Part shown: one piece after another, positions 8,937 to 19,721 of the stretch | How positions within the stretch are numbered: position 1 is the first letter of the stretch | Layout of the letters: each line of letters begins with the position of its first letter | From: Bdellovibrio bacteriovorus HD100 | Lineage (GTDB): Bacteria; Bdellovibrionota; Bdellovibrionia; Bdellovibrionales; Bdellovibrionaceae | NCBI RefSeq assembly: GCF_000196175.1 | Contig: NC_005363.1 | Coordinates: 186,001 to 250,000, forward strand | DNA: 64,000 nt | Reading direction: 5' to 3' | Position numbers and translations under genes: made by a program | Notes under the pieces: model-generated | Told to the model about the DNA's origin: nothing | Seen by the model: the letters and a program-made list of their open reading frames with translations, nothing else | Databases searched by the model: none

Positions 8937-11900
8937 GGCAGGAAGTATTCTGAGACGGCCGGCAACCCGTTTTGCATGGCCATAAAGACCAGACGTTTTG
9001 GTTTTGGTCCGGAAGCGGCTTTGATCAGAATGCGGCGGCCCTGACATGTTATCGAGTCCGTCGGCATCGGAAGCTCGGTGACGGTAAAGTGAGTCCCTGA
9101 AGCCAATGGCCAGACGGCGGTATTTCCCAGGTCCCCGGCATTGTGTATCGCAACCTTATATAGTTTCTTATCAACATTTCCACAGTAGTAAATCGCAGAT
9201 CCCGCGGAATCATATGCATAAGCGTTTGGTATCTGTGGCAAAGTCAGCAGGGTTTTAACATTGCCTGAATACAGCACATGCATCTTTGCCGTCAGGATCG
9301 AAACATTAACAGGCGGAGTGTACATCCAGCCGCTGAGCTGATCAAAATAAACGGGCGCAGCCACCCGGTGAACCCCGGCAACACCCAAAGAGCAGTCTGT
9401 GGAAAGTCCATCGGGACAGTCGTCGGAATCAGAATCCACGCTAGTACGGCCCCCCACGTGATGAGTGGTGGTCGGGGTGATTAGACGGAAGGTGGCATTA
9501 TGGTGGGCCGTTCCGTTCCAGTAAAGATTGTTCATCAAAAGATCGCCGGCTTTGTAGGCCACGATCTCGGGTGAATATCCGGCCAGCAGCAGGTCACCGT
9601 GGTTGATCGAAGTTTGAGTGTAGCTTGGTGTGGCGCCTTCGCCATTCAGTATCTGCTCCCACATCCCGGTGGCGCGATTCAGACGGCAGATGCTGTGATA
9701 AACTGTGTAAGTGCTTGGAGGAGTGGTCAGCACTCTGTTGTTGGCGCAGTTCATGTAGACATCGCCATTGGCAGGATTGGTGGCGAACTGGTTGGGGTCC
9801 CACCAGTTCCCCAAAAGAATGGACTGCAGATTGGCGGCGATGCCGAAATTGACTCCATTGTTAGCTCCGTCGCCGGCCACAAGTCGGACTTCCGGAGAAG
9901 AGCCCGGGAACACCTCTCGCAGTTTGTTCTGCTGGTGATCCAGCAACATCACACCATCACCCACGCTGTGATCAATGTAAGTGACCGACGCCAGACGCAT
10001 GTCAAATCCAGAGCCGCCGTCGCCAGCGTCTTTGCGCTGACCGAACAGGGTATAGACTTTTCCGTTCACAACGGTCTTGATAATTCCGCGAGCCGAGAAG
10101 AACATGCGCCCATAACGATCCACAAACACATCATCCAGCGCCACCGCACACGAGGTCGCATCCGTGCCATCGGCGCATTCGCCCTGAGCGCCGGTTCCCA
10201 GAACCCGCACCCAGGTTCCGTCATCCTGAAGCTGGGATACGCTGTTTTCGGTGGCGCGGTTGGCGCGGTACACGCGGCCGTCCATGCCCTGAACTTCGTA
10301 ATAGGTCAGTGAAGAGTTTCCAAACGGATGATTCGGGAACACGCCATTGCCAACGAGGGTGACCGGATCCAGCTCTGTCATGGGTCCATAGGAGTTGCCC
10401 GGCACACTGTAGACCGCCTGAACGTAGGCTTTCTGAATCGCACTGGTCGCAGGGTCAAATCTTAAGCTGAAGAATGAGTAAGGCATTGTGTTCAAGTCCC
10501 ACGCAGGCTGACCCAAAACACCCGCCCCAGAGAACCGCACGCTTTCCACGCGAGGCACGGCCAGGGAGCCCTTGTAAAGTCGTATGCGTCCGCCATTGTC
10601 CTTGGCAGTGCCGGGCTTTTCAGAAATAAAGTACAGGTCCCCATTGGGCATAGGGATAAATGGGGAGCGGCGGCGAATCGACCAGGTTTCGTCGACAGAC
10701 GCGGTTTTTATAATATTGATTTTCAAATCGCGTGGATCGGCGACAGTGTCAGCCGCGTCGGTTCCAAGATTTCCTGCCGGGTCCGCCCCAATCAGGGTCT
10801 CAATTGTCATCGGGGTGACATTGGTGTCGATCCGACGGATCATCTCGCGGTCATAGACCAGAATGCGGTTCTGATAATCCAGCGCTGTACGCAAGATCGC
10901 TTTGGCGCGGGCTTGCTCCACCGGGATGCCATCACCAAAAGCAGTTTCATTTTCTTTTGCCAGACGCAAAAGAACCTTCGAGTTGTTGGTGGTCGGATCG
11001 ATATAAATGATGCCGTACGAGGAATCATTGAAGAAGATTTTTCCATCGGTAGTGACCAGCACCGTCCCCGGAGCTGTGTCCGTGTTCACGTTGGTGTTAA
11101 ACACGGTGCTCTTGGCATTGCCGTCATGCCCCGGGTCCTGATTCCCGGCGATCAGATTGTAGGCTCCGCTGTTCAGCGGGGGGCTGGTGACTTGAGAGGT
11201 TTGCCCGTTGTTGTCAGTCACGCGAATCTGCAACTTAAAGAAAGTGTCATTGGGGACAGTCGAGTTCCACAGATAACAACCTGTGCGCGGAGCTGAATAA
11301 CCACACGCCGTCGAGTTGCTGGAGTTGTTCGCCAGCGTATCTGAGATTAAAGTGAACGGCTGGCCGTCGAGGGCATAAAACAGTTCGACTTTCGCGATCG
11401 TGCCATTGTCACTGGCTTGCCAGCTGATGTGAGCGGCGGCGCCGTTGGCAAAGTTCATATCAAAAGTATTCGGCGGATTGTTCGGGGTGGCTGAATTCAC
11501 TGTCAGGAAGTTTGCCACCACCGGCGGCGGGTCGTTGACGTAATTGATGGTGTTATAATCTTTTTCTAGAGTGGCAGAATTGGTACTGATGTTCCCACCA
11601 ACATCCATGACCCAGGCGTAAACGTTATAGATGCCAAAATTGATTCCCAGGAAAAAGTCGAAATCAACCAGCGTCAAAGCAGGCAGTTCGGCAAGACCTG
11701 GTTTTGGGGCTTTCACACTGACCCAGCAGGTGTCAGCTGCATTGGGCGCACTGTTGGCCGTCTTGAGGCAGAATTTGGTGATCGCCGTTTCGGCATCGGT
11801 GGCTTTCAGGCTGACCGTCACATAGGAGCGAACCGTGTCATCCGGATCCAGCTGTCCGTTGATCTTCATCTCGCCCGCAGTGATCACCGGCTTGATGGTG

Positions 11901-13786
11901 TCCAGAATCACATCAAAAGCATTACTGACGCCGGTCCCGGTCAGCCCATGGCTGTCGGTCAGGCGGGCGCGAACCTGGACATCGGTGTTATAGGCATTTG
12001 GTGTCCAGTCGACAGTGAAGGACTTGTTGTTCATCGGGCCCGCAAGACCCAAAGCGCGGCTGGTGGCCACATTCCACGTGGTGCCACCATCGGTAGAGTA
12101 ATCAAGGTGAAGGGTCGCGGCGGCAGTGACAGTGGCTTCGGTGACATACACCACAAATGGATAGCTGACATTGATAGCCAGAGTCGGCACGGGGTCCAAA
12201 GTCAGAATCGGGGCTTTGCTGTCGTAAGTGATTGTAAAGACCGTGGCCGTTGAAACATTCCCCGCTTCATCGCGGGCATAGAAACGCACGTTACGAAGGC
12301 CCTGTTGGTCACCATTGGCGCTCAGATCAAAAGAATAATTCTGTGCCACAGTCGAGCAGGCAATCCAGCCCGAGTCCCCCAGGGCCGGCGGTGCATTGAC
12401 TTCTTTCATGAGAATGAAAGTCGCATCACTGCAATCGTTCACAGTGAACTTGGCTTCTGGATTGTTGGTTACGGTGGCGGTGTTTAAAGTCACGGATGGA
12501 GCCACGATCGCATTATCACGAATTAAAGAATATGCGTTGTGGTTGGTGGTGTTGCCAGCTCCATCAGTGGAGGACAGGGTGAAGTTCTTCAAGCCATCAG
12601 TCGCTGTCAGCGTGATGTTAAAGCTGAAGGTTCCACCAACGCTGCAGGTTGCAGCGGATGGGGACGTGGAGTAGTCACCAGAAAGATTCAGAGACGCCCC
12701 GGCCTCACAAGTGCCAGACACGGTGACGGCGGATTTGTGTTTGCTGCCGGCAAGCGGGCTTGTGATATTCAGCGCAGGTCCGACAGTGTCGATGATGACA
12801 GAACCCGACTCGATGATCGCAGTGTCCGGCTGCCAGTTGTCGGCTTGGTCCCCGGCAATGAAACAAAGGCGATATTCACCATCACCAGCAAAACTGAAAG
12901 TCGCCGGAGTCCCCGCGGGAACCGGAGTGGTGGCCATCAATGCCGCCCACTGGTTGCTGCAGTCGGTGTCCTTCACGATCACATAGTGATACTGAGTGGC
13001 ATCGGCAGGCACCGTCACCGTGACAGAGCGATCCGCATCGTTGTTGGAAAGGGCGTTGCCTAAAGAGCCGAAAGTCACCGGCTGCAGTGGCGCCAAAGAG
13101 TCCTTGTTAAAAGTAGTGCTATTTGCAGTGCCAGTGTTTCCGGCACTGTCCGTTTGTGAAACCTGCAAAATGGTTGCGCCATCGTTGAGTGCACCTACAA
13201 TCACCGGACCACTGAAAGTGCCGTTGCTGCAGGTGAAAGTCGCAAGCGTCACGCCCTGGGAAAGAATTGTCACGGGTCCATCAGCGCTTTCGCAGGTGCC
13301 ATCCACCGGCAGGGCGACAATCAGCGCATTGCCAACCTCAGCCGGGAGCGGTGAAGAGAAACCCACGTTCGGTGCGATGATGTCTTTCGTGACAGCGGTT
13401 TCGTTGGAGGATTTAACCCCGGCAAGGGAAGTGACTTCCAGCTTCACCGTGTATTCCGCATCCGGCCAGCCTTGAGTGTTTACATCCAGACTGAAGGATC
13501 CGTCCTGGCAGACAGTGCTGAAGGTTTTTGGCTCCATCGTCGACAGGCTGTTTAAGCTGGGTTGGATGATGACGTCAATTTTCTGATTCGGGTAATAGCA
13601 TTCCCCGCGCAAATTGTAGTGTGAAAGGCTGTCAGATGAATTGATGATCAGAGATTCAATTTTGCTTCCGTTACTGTCTGTCAGAACCGGCGGCGTCAGG
13701 GAATTATAGTCCGTAAGATTGCCCACGAGGGTGCAACCCGAGACCAGACCCGTGATAAGGAGTATCGATAGTGCCGTTACGTTCAT
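8933..13786 (-). CDS. Giant multi-domain lipoprotein: Ig-like repeats plus NHL/propeller-like region
   Basis: A 1617-residue protein with a lipobox (LVSGC, Cys18). Residues ~40-800 hold a series of bacterial Ig-like modules, seen as repeats of 'T/ITSPLAG..VTVSGTCEAGA...GTFSFNITL..DG..FTLSSTDGAGNTT' type, with recurring DxAGN and TCxxGxF motifs. Residues ~870-1617 switch to short strand repeats (DGKIFFND, NGDLYFISE, DGRVYRANR, YGRMFFSARG, NGDVYMN) typical of NHL/SMP-30 type propellers. Anchored at the outer membrane, it would be a long adhesin or surface-binding protein. No clear SD sequence. Its stop interlocks with that of glpD (4-base overlap). Confidence 0.75.
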   Translation of the reverse strand: MNVTALSILLITGLVSGCTLVGNLTDYNSLTPPVLTDSNGSKIESLIINSSDSLSHYNLRGECYYPNQKIDVIIQPSLNSLSTMEPKTFSTVCQDGSFSLDVNTQGWPDAEYTVKLEVTSLAGVKSSNETAVTKDIIAPNVGFSSPLPAEVGNALIVALPVDGTCESADGPVTILSQGVTLATFTCSNGTFSGPVIVGALNDGATILQVSQTDSAGNTGTANSTTFNKDSLAPLQPVTFGSLGNALSNNDADRSVTVTVPADATQYHYVIVKDTDCSNQWAALMATTPVPAGTPATFSFAGDGEYRLCFIAGDQADNWQPDTAIIESGSVIIDTVGPALNITSPLAGSKHKSAVTVSGTCEAGASLNLSGDYSTSPSAATCSVGGTFSFNITLTATDGLKNFTLSSTDGAGNTTNHNAYSLIRDNAIVAPSVTLNTATVTNNPEAKFTVNDCSDATFILMKEVNAPPALGDSGWIACSTVAQNYSFDLSANGDQQGLRNVRFYARDEAGNVSTATVFTITYDSKAPILTLDPVPTLAINVSYPFVVYVTEATVTAAATLHLDYSTDGGTTWNVATSRALGLAGPMNNKSFTVDWTPNAYNTDVQVRARLTDSHGLTGTGVSNAFDVILDTIKPVITAGEMKINGQLDPDDTVRSYVTVSLKATDAETAITKFCLKTANSAPNAADTCWVSVKAPKPGLAELPALTLVDFDFFLGINFGIYNVYAWVMDVGGNISTNSATLEKDYNTINYVNDPPPVVANFLTVNSATPNNPPNTFDMNFANGAAAHISWQASDNGTIAKVELFYALDGQPFTLISDTLANNSSNSTACGYSAPRTGCYLWNSTVPNDTFFKLQIRVTDNNGQTSQVTSPPLNSGAYNLIAGNQDPGHDGNAKSTVFNTNVNTDTAPGTVLVTTDGKIFFNDSSYGIIYIDPTTNNSKVLLRLAKENETAFGDGIPVEQARAKAILRTALDYQNRILVYDREMIRRIDTNVTPMTIETLIGADPAGNLGTDAADTVADPRDLKINIIKTASVDETWSIRRRSPFIPMPNGDLYFISEKPGTAKDNGGRIRLYKGSLAVPRVESVRFSGAGVLGQPAWDLNTMPYSFFSLRFDPATSAIQKAYVQAVYSVPGNSYGPMTELDPVTLVGNGVFPNHPFGNSSLTYYEVQGMDGRVYRANRATENSVSQLQDDGTWVRVLGTGAQGECADGTDATSCAVALDDVFVDRYGRMFFSARGIIKTVVNGKVYTLFGQRKDAGDGGSGFDMRLASVTYIDHSVGDGVMLLDHQQNKLREVFPGSSPEVRLVAGDGANNGVNFGIAANLQSILLGNWWDPNQFATNPANGDVYMNCANNRVLTTPPSTYTVYHSICRLNRATGMWEQILNGEGATPSYTQTSINHGDLLLAGYSPEIVAYKAGDLLMNNLYWNGTAHHNATFRLITPTTTHHVGGRTSVDSDSDDCPDGLSTDCSLGVAGVHRVAAPVYFDQLSGWMYTPPVNVSILTAKMHVLYSGNVKTLLTLPQIPNAYAYDSAGSAIYYCGNVDKKLYKVAIHNAGDLGNTAVWPLASGTHFTVTELPMPTDSITCQGRRILIKAASGPKPKRLVFMAMQNGLPAVSEYFLP

Positions 13787-13988
13787 CTACTACACTTATC
13801 GGCTGATGTTTCGTCGTGTTTAGCCGAGGATCACTGGCATTTCGCGAAATCTGGCGGAAAAGTGTCTCAAATTGTCACACCTGTCAGGGAGTTGATCAGA
13901 ATGAATCTCCGGGCGCCTAACAGTTGCATTACGGCGTTGGCAGGGTCTTTGAAGTAAAGGCGGTGTTGACCGTATGTGGAGGTATAGC

Positions 13989-15020
13989 ATGCGCATTCAT
14001 CTGCAACTTGCCCTGTCTGTTTTGGCTCTGTCTGTGGCAGCCTGCTCCAATGGCGGAGGAGGCGGCGGCGGTGCGGCCCCGGTCCCAGCCACAACAACGA
14101 CGACCACTCCCACGCCGGTCGATGTTCAGGGTGAATTCACCTACGAATATAAATTCAATGGCTGCACGACAGGCCGTCAGAAGCTGACTTCTAAAAATGC
14201 TTATTGCGATGCTTTGTTGAACGATGCTTTGAATAACAATTGTGCCCGCGAAATGCGCGTGGAAACTTACAACCGCATGTGCACCACCAACACTCAAGTC
14301 AGCAGCCCGGGAACTTTGCCGGCGATGAGCACCGCTCGTTGCGTGGTGAATGGGATGGATTTGAAGGATCGTACGTTCCTGCAGAACATGAATCCGTTCA
14401 ATCCGCAAAGACGTCAGATTTATCGCGATATGTTCTGGAGCGGGAAGAACGATCAGGGCTACGACATTCTGGGGAGTCTGGTTGATTCTTACGGGAAGGG
14501 TCGTCTGTTGTTGACGCCAGCTCAGGCGGGCCGCTCCGCTTTGGGTGAAATCCAGCTGCACCAGCAGCGCGGGGACAGCAAGTTTTCCGTGCGTTCGGGC
14601 CTGGGCTCACAGATCAGCCTGAAGGTCACCAATCTGGAAATTCAAAAAGAAGTGGAAGCGGTTTGTCTGTCGGACAAGTCTTTCAAGCGCACCAAAGCTG
14701 ATTTGCGCCGTGTGAAGTGCTCCCTGACTCACTCTGAGTCCGGCCGAAAGGAAACCCGCCGTGATGAAGAGATCGTGTGGGATGTCGCCAATAAGGTGGA
14801 GCGTGAGATCTTCCGCGGTCGTTCAACGGAAAGAATCACCCTGCGTCTGAAACCCGCTGCTGGCGGGCAAGACGAGCGCATTGCCGTTGAGGCGGTGGAT
14901 CTGGATATCGACAAAACCATGGTGGCTGAAACAACCTTGAATGAAGGTTTGGAGGTCCGCTTCCGTGGTCAGTTGACGGGCACCGACCTTACGATCCAGT
15001 GTGCACCTGCGTCAAAATAA
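13989..15020 (+). CDS. Lipoprotein of unknown function
   Basis: The start at 13989 is chosen because GGAGG lies six bases upstream and the protein then begins with a proper lipoprotein signal peptide, lipobox SVAAC, followed by a Gly-rich and Thr/Pro-rich tether (run of Thr encoded by ACA/ACG repeats near 14087-14112). Residues ~45-120 contain six Cys (GCTTGRQ, AYCDALL, NCAREM, MCTTN, ARC), suggesting disulfides in the periplasm. The C-terminal half alternates basic and acidic stretches and looks all-beta (TNLEIQKEVEAVCL, ERITLRLKP, GLEVRFRGQLTG). No family recognised. It faces the giant lipoprotein gene across a ~200-bp gap in which I see no clear element. Confidence 0.65.
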   Translation: MRIHLQLALSVLALSVAACSNGGGGGGGAAPVPATTTTTTPTPVDVQGEFTYEYKFNGCTTGRQKLTSKNAYCDALLNDALNNNCAREMRVETYNRMCTTNTQVSSPGTLPAMSTARCVVNGMDLKDRTFLQNMNPFNPQRRQIYRDMFWSGKNDQGYDILGSLVDSYGKGRLLLTPAQAGRSALGEIQLHQQRGDSKFSVRSGLGSQISLKVTNLEIQKEVEAVCLSDKSFKRTKADLRRVKCSLTHSESGRKETRRDEEIVWDVANKVEREIFRGRSTERITLRLKPAAGGQDERIAVEAVDLDIDKTMVAETTLNEGLEVRFRGQLTGTDLTIQCAPASK

Positions 15021-15046
15021 ACTCAAAAAAGGCCTAAATATCAGTA

Positions 15047-16166
<1,120 letters not shown>

Positions 16167-16173
16167 TATAGTA

Positions 16174-16197
16174 AGGGCATCCACAAACGGATGCCCT
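16174..16197 (+). terminator. Hairpin after mreB
   Basis: Perfect 9-bp stem AGGGCATCC/GGATGCCCT with a 6-base loop, eight bases after the mreB stop. There is no T tract, so it may act as a leaky terminator or mRNA stabiliser rather than a full stop. Confidence 0.5.
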
Positions 16198-16225
16198 CGA
16201 ACGCACGAATGGACTTAAAGGTGCT

Positions 16226-16696
16226 ATGACCGAAGCTGACGTACAATCTATCGCTTTGTTTTTCTATTTTGCCCTGCTTGATGATCAAAAAGCGATAGAG
16301 GCTTCATCCCAAGCGCTGGCCCTTTGTCGGGCTCGCAAGGCGCGAAATCCTGATTTAAAAAATTCTGTCGCCATTGTTGCCGCGACCAAAACGGTCTGGG
16401 ACAAGTTTAAAGTGCGTGTTTCCCGCGGGCGTCCCAACACCACGGTGGAATCCGGCTGGCTGATCCCGGATGCCGTCGATCTGGGCCCATGGCGTGAATT
16501 TCAAAAATCCGCCTCAGAAGACGAGCTATTGACTGTTATTTGGTCTAAAATCCTGAAGATAAGTGACGATGATATTTCGGCCGGTTTGGGCATCACCGAA
16601 GGCACCATTCGATATCGATTGGGCCGGGCTTTGCGCAAACTGGGAAGCATGACCCAAGGTGTGAGTAAACTAAAGCATGGCTCAGCAGGAAAATAA
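16226..16696 (+). CDS. Sigma-region-4-like helix-turn-helix protein
   Basis: The C-terminal third (~100-145) has the layout of a sigma70 region 4 / LuxR-type HTH: an acidic helix (SEDELLTVIWSKILK), then ISDDDISAGLGITEGTIRYR and LGRALRKLG. The N-terminal 95 residues do not show sigma region 2, so this is not a complete ECF sigma factor. The following gene encodes a membrane protein with an anti-sigma-like layout and overlaps it by 20 bases, which implies translational coupling and partnership. AAAGGTG precedes the ATG. Could act as an adaptor to RNA polymerase or a DNA-binding regulator held at the membrane; both are inference. Confidence 0.6.
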   Translation: MTEADVQSIALFFYFALLDDQKAIEASSQALALCRARKARNPDLKNSVAIVAATKTVWDKFKVRVSRGRPNTTVESGWLIPDAVDLGPWREFQKSASEDELLTVIWSKILKISDDDISAGLGITEGTIRYRLGRALRKLGSMTQGVSKLKHGSAGK

Positions 16697-17633
16697 AGTT
16701 CAGCTCTCCAAAAAAAACAAAAGAGAGATTTCTCCGTTCATCGGGCATGAGCTGCTTTATGACTATTTGACGGGGACTCTGGATCCCGAACGCCGTTCTG
16801 CAGTTGAAGATCATGTTAAATTTTCGCGTGATGCCCAGTTGGATCTGGGAAAAATCGAAAATGGCCAGAAGTACGCCGAGTTGCTGGCGGACACGCGTGT
16901 GTCTGAACCGATTATTTCGCAAATCAATGCCCCTTCCAGCTATCTCACAGTCCTGATGCAAAAATCCAACTTCGACAAATGGCCTCAAGGTCTTAAATGG
17001 GGCCTCGAAGCCCTGGTTGTTGTCGGGGTGATTGTGACTTTGCTGTCCGTGACTCCATGGCAGAAAGTCATGCAGTTGGGCAGTCTGACTGGATCCAAAG
17101 AAGTGATTCTGGCGGAGGTTTCCAAAACTGAAACCGCCACGGTGGTGCAGGAAACTCCGGAATTCGTGGATGAAGGGGCTAAAGAGACGGCTCCAGCTGT
17201 GACAGCGAAGACTCCGGATACACCTGCGGCAGCCACTCCGGCTCCGGTGGCTTCAGCGACACCGACACCAGCGGCACCGGCTGCGGTGGCAGTAAAGCCG
17301 GATAAACCCGCAGAAACCGCACCTGCGGCGGCCTCCGGTGGGTTCCTTTATCGTGGTGAAATCTCTGCGACTAACATTGAAAGCATTGGCCCTAAGATCA
17401 ATGACAAGATCCTTGAACTGGGTGGTCGTAAGGCCGGTTCCGTGGAGCTGGGTTGGAAGAAAACTCCGACATCCATGTATTATCACCTTACAATTCCTGA
17501 AGCGAAGTATCAGGACCTGATGAACTATCTGGGCACTTATGGGAAGACCAAATTTTCCAAAGAAAAACACCCTCGTGTGATGCCAGACGGAATCATTCGT
17601 CTGATCTTCACTTTGGATGAATCCAAAAAGTGA
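16677..17633 (+). CDS. Single-pass membrane protein with anti-sigma-like layout
   Basis: Residues ~20-60 (HELLYDYLTGTLDPERRSAV, then EDHVKFSRDAQLDLGKIE) resemble the N-terminal helix bundle of zinc-type anti-sigma factors, but the HxxxCxxC zinc motif is absent. One transmembrane helix lies at ~105-122 (LEALVVVGVIVTLLSV). A long Ala/Pro/Thr-rich periplasmic linker (~150-215) leads to a compact C-terminal domain (FLYRGEISATNIESIGPKIN onwards, ending IRLIFTLDESKK). Arrangement: cytoplasmic binding domain, membrane, spacer, periplasmic sensor. It overlaps the upstream sigma4-like gene by 20 bases and the kinase gene by 4. Confidence 0.6.
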   Translation: MAQQENKVQLSKKNKREISPFIGHELLYDYLTGTLDPERRSAVEDHVKFSRDAQLDLGKIENGQKYAELLADTRVSEPIISQINAPSSYLTVLMQKSNFDKWPQGLKWGLEALVVVGVIVTLLSVTPWQKVMQLGSLTGSKEVILAEVSKTETATVVQETPEFVDEGAKETAPAVTAKTPDTPAAATPAPVASATPTPAAPAAVAVKPDKPAETAPAAASGGFLYRGEISATNIESIGPKINDKILELGGRKAGSVELGWKKTPTSMYYHLTIPEAKYQDLMNYLGTYGKTKFSKEKHPRVMPDGIIRLIFTLDESKK

Positions 17634-19597
17634 AAACACTCCGGAAGAAACCCAAACGATCCCTGCGCACGATCCTGATCATCTGGTTCGTCCTGTTTTC
17701 AGTCGTGCCACTGGCGTTCGTTACCGGTTATTCCATGATCAAATACGAAAAAGCCATCGATCATGAGCTGTCCCAGCGCTTGAGCGGCAATGCCCGGGAA
17801 GTGGAGCTGATCCTGGCGGATCTTCTGACCAGCATTCAGCAAAAACGCGACCGCTATGTGCGCGATCCAAGCCTTGTGTATCACATGGCGGAAGGGGACA
17901 GTGGCACCATCCGCAATATCTCCTCCCAATGGATCAAGGCTGACAATATTTCCAGTCTGACTTTCTTTAATCGCGAAGGCCGCATGCTGGCCTCGGTTTT
18001 CAAAGACGAAAAAGAGAACGTGCGCAGCTTTGTTCCCGTGCAGGATGCGGTTTTTCTGTCTGCGAAATATATGGCGCAGGTTAAAGATCAGCGTGAAATC
18101 TCTTTGGCTGAATTCGGTGACAAACAAAAAGTAAATCTGATCCTGATCTCCAAAATCACCGGGGCCGGTGGCCGCGTTGTGGGTTACATGGAACAGGTGA
18201 TGGACCTGAACAAAGCCTTTGTGTCCAAGATCAAAAGCCGCCTGAAGCTGGAGCTGATCTTTTTCTCGGACAACGGGCAGGCGATCGTTGCCAGTCATCC
18301 GGATTTCTATCTCTATAAAAAAGACTTTTTCCGTCCTTACTTCCGCCCGGGGGCGGAACCCTTCTTTGATCTGAATGTGCGCAGCACTCCCTATGGTTTT
18401 TTGATCTATCCGCTGAATTGGGGCATCACAAAGTTCTATGTGGCGCTAGGTGCTTCCAAGAGCGAAGCCAAGGCCGTTCTTAAGAACGTCAACTATGCCT
18501 TTATCAGCGTCGTCGGTGCGGTTATTGTCCTGTTGATTCTGACAATTCTGGTGACCTCAAGCTGGGTTCTGAAACCACTTTACGAACTGGTCGATGCCCT
18601 GCAGTCCTTTGAATCCCAGGAACAGGCTGTCACCATCCCGGTGAAAAATGACACCGAGATCGGTCTTTTGACAGAGTCCTTCAATGAAATGAGCAAAAAA
18701 ATCTGGGTGGCCCGTTCGGATCTTCGCAAGAAGATCACGGAACTTGAAGCGGCCAACAAAGAGCTGAAAGACACTCAGACTAAGCTTGTTCACTCTGCCA
18801 AAATGGTCAGTCTGGGGCAGTTGGTGGCGGGTGTGGCGCACGAGCTGAATAATCCGATTGGGTTTATCTACAGCAACATGACCCATCTGAAGGAATATTC
18901 TGAAAAACTGATCGAGCTTGCCAAGGTTGCCGAGAAAGATCCGCCGAAACTTCCGGCCCTGAAAGAAGAGTACGAATTTGACTATATCGTGAAGGATCTG
19001 CCGAAACTGGTGGCGTCTTGTCAGGATGGGGCTCGTCGTACGCGTGACATCGTTCTGGGTCTGCGCAATTTCTCTCGTCTGGAAGAGGCAAAGCTTCAGG
19101 AAATCGACGTTCATCAAAGCCTGGATACAACTTTGAATCTGTTGCAGGGTGAAATCAAAAACCGCATCGAGATTCATCGTCAGTATGAACCTACTCCTTT
19201 GATCCACTGTTATGCCAGCCAGGTGAATCAGGTGTTCATGAACATTCTGTCCAATGCGGTTCAGGCGATTGAAGGCAGCGGTCACATCTGGATTTCCACT
19301 TCGGCCTTGAAGGACTACAAGGGCTCCAAGGACAAACGGGGCTGGGTGCAAGTCTCAATTCAAGACAGCGGTAAAGGCATGTCCGCCGATGTTCTGGAAA
19401 AGATCTTCGACCCGTTCTTCACCACCAAGGGGGTCGGTCAGGGGACGGGACTGGGTTTGAGCATCTCTTATGGTATTGTTCAGAACCACGGGGGCGAAAT
19501 TCAGGCCCGCTCGGAAGTGGGCGTAGGCACAGAGTTTATCGTGATCATCCCGGTTTATCCGCCGATTCAGGAAAAGAACCCTCAACCAACGTCCTAA
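17630..19597 (+). CDS. Membrane sensor histidine kinase
   Basis: Begins with GTG in a GTGA overlap with the previous stop. A first membrane helix at ~15-35 and a second at ~283-310 (FISVVGAVIVLLILTILVTS) bracket a periplasmic double-CACHE-like sensor of ~250 residues. Then come HAMP, a coiled coil (KKITELEAANKELKDTQTKL), a HisKA box with phospho-acceptor His in GVAHELNNPIGFIYSN, and a HATPase domain with N box FMNILSNAVQAIE, G1 DSGKGMS, F box FDPFFTTK and G2 GTGLGLSIS. No response regulator is adjacent, so the partner lies elsewhere. The operon context suggests it works with the sigma4/anti-sigma-like pair. Confidence 0.9.
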   Translation: MKTLRKKPKRSLRTILIIWFVLFSVVPLAFVTGYSMIKYEKAIDHELSQRLSGNAREVELILADLLTSIQQKRDRYVRDPSLVYHMAEGDSGTIRNISSQWIKADNISSLTFFNREGRMLASVFKDEKENVRSFVPVQDAVFLSAKYMAQVKDQREISLAEFGDKQKVNLILISKITGAGGRVVGYMEQVMDLNKAFVSKIKSRLKLELIFFSDNGQAIVASHPDFYLYKKDFFRPYFRPGAEPFFDLNVRSTPYGFLIYPLNWGITKFYVALGASKSEAKAVLKNVNYAFISVVGAVIVLLILTILVTSSWVLKPLYELVDALQSFESQEQAVTIPVKNDTEIGLLTESFNEMSKKIWVARSDLRKKITELEAANKELKDTQTKLVHSAKMVSLGQLVAGVAHELNNPIGFIYSNMTHLKEYSEKLIELAKVAEKDPPKLPALKEEYEFDYIVKDLPKLVASCQDGARRTRDIVLGLRNFSRLEEAKLQEIDVHQSLDTTLNLLQGEIKNRIEIHRQYEPTPLIHCYASQVNQVFMNILSNAVQAIEGSGHIWISTSALKDYKGSKDKRGWVQVSIQDSGKGMSADVLEKIFDPFFTTKGVGQGTGLGLSISYGIVQNHGGEIQARSEVGVGTEFIVIIPVYPPIQEKNPQPTS

Positions 19598-19659
19598 ATC
19601 CAAAGCGCCTCCGAGTAGCAGACTATTTTGCAGTATGCACGCGGATCAGTACCCTCAAG

Positions 19660-19678
19660 CTGTCTCAACTTGAGACAG
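19660..19678. repeat. Perfect inverted repeat between the kinase and the next gene
   Basis: CTGTCTCA/TGAGACAG arms with a 3-base ACT centre, 44 bases before the next start. There is no T run, so an operator for the downstream gene is as likely as a terminator. Confidence 0.45.
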
Positions 19679-19721
19679 GGCTAAACTTGAGAAATGGAAC
19701 ATATTGGCCGATAAGGGCCTT

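Noticed and set aside
14087-14112. ACAACG-type short repeat considered as a CRISPR or phase-variable tract
   Set aside because: It encodes a Thr-rich tether in frame, with units too short and uneven for a CRISPR array; contingency variation is not supported by one sequence.
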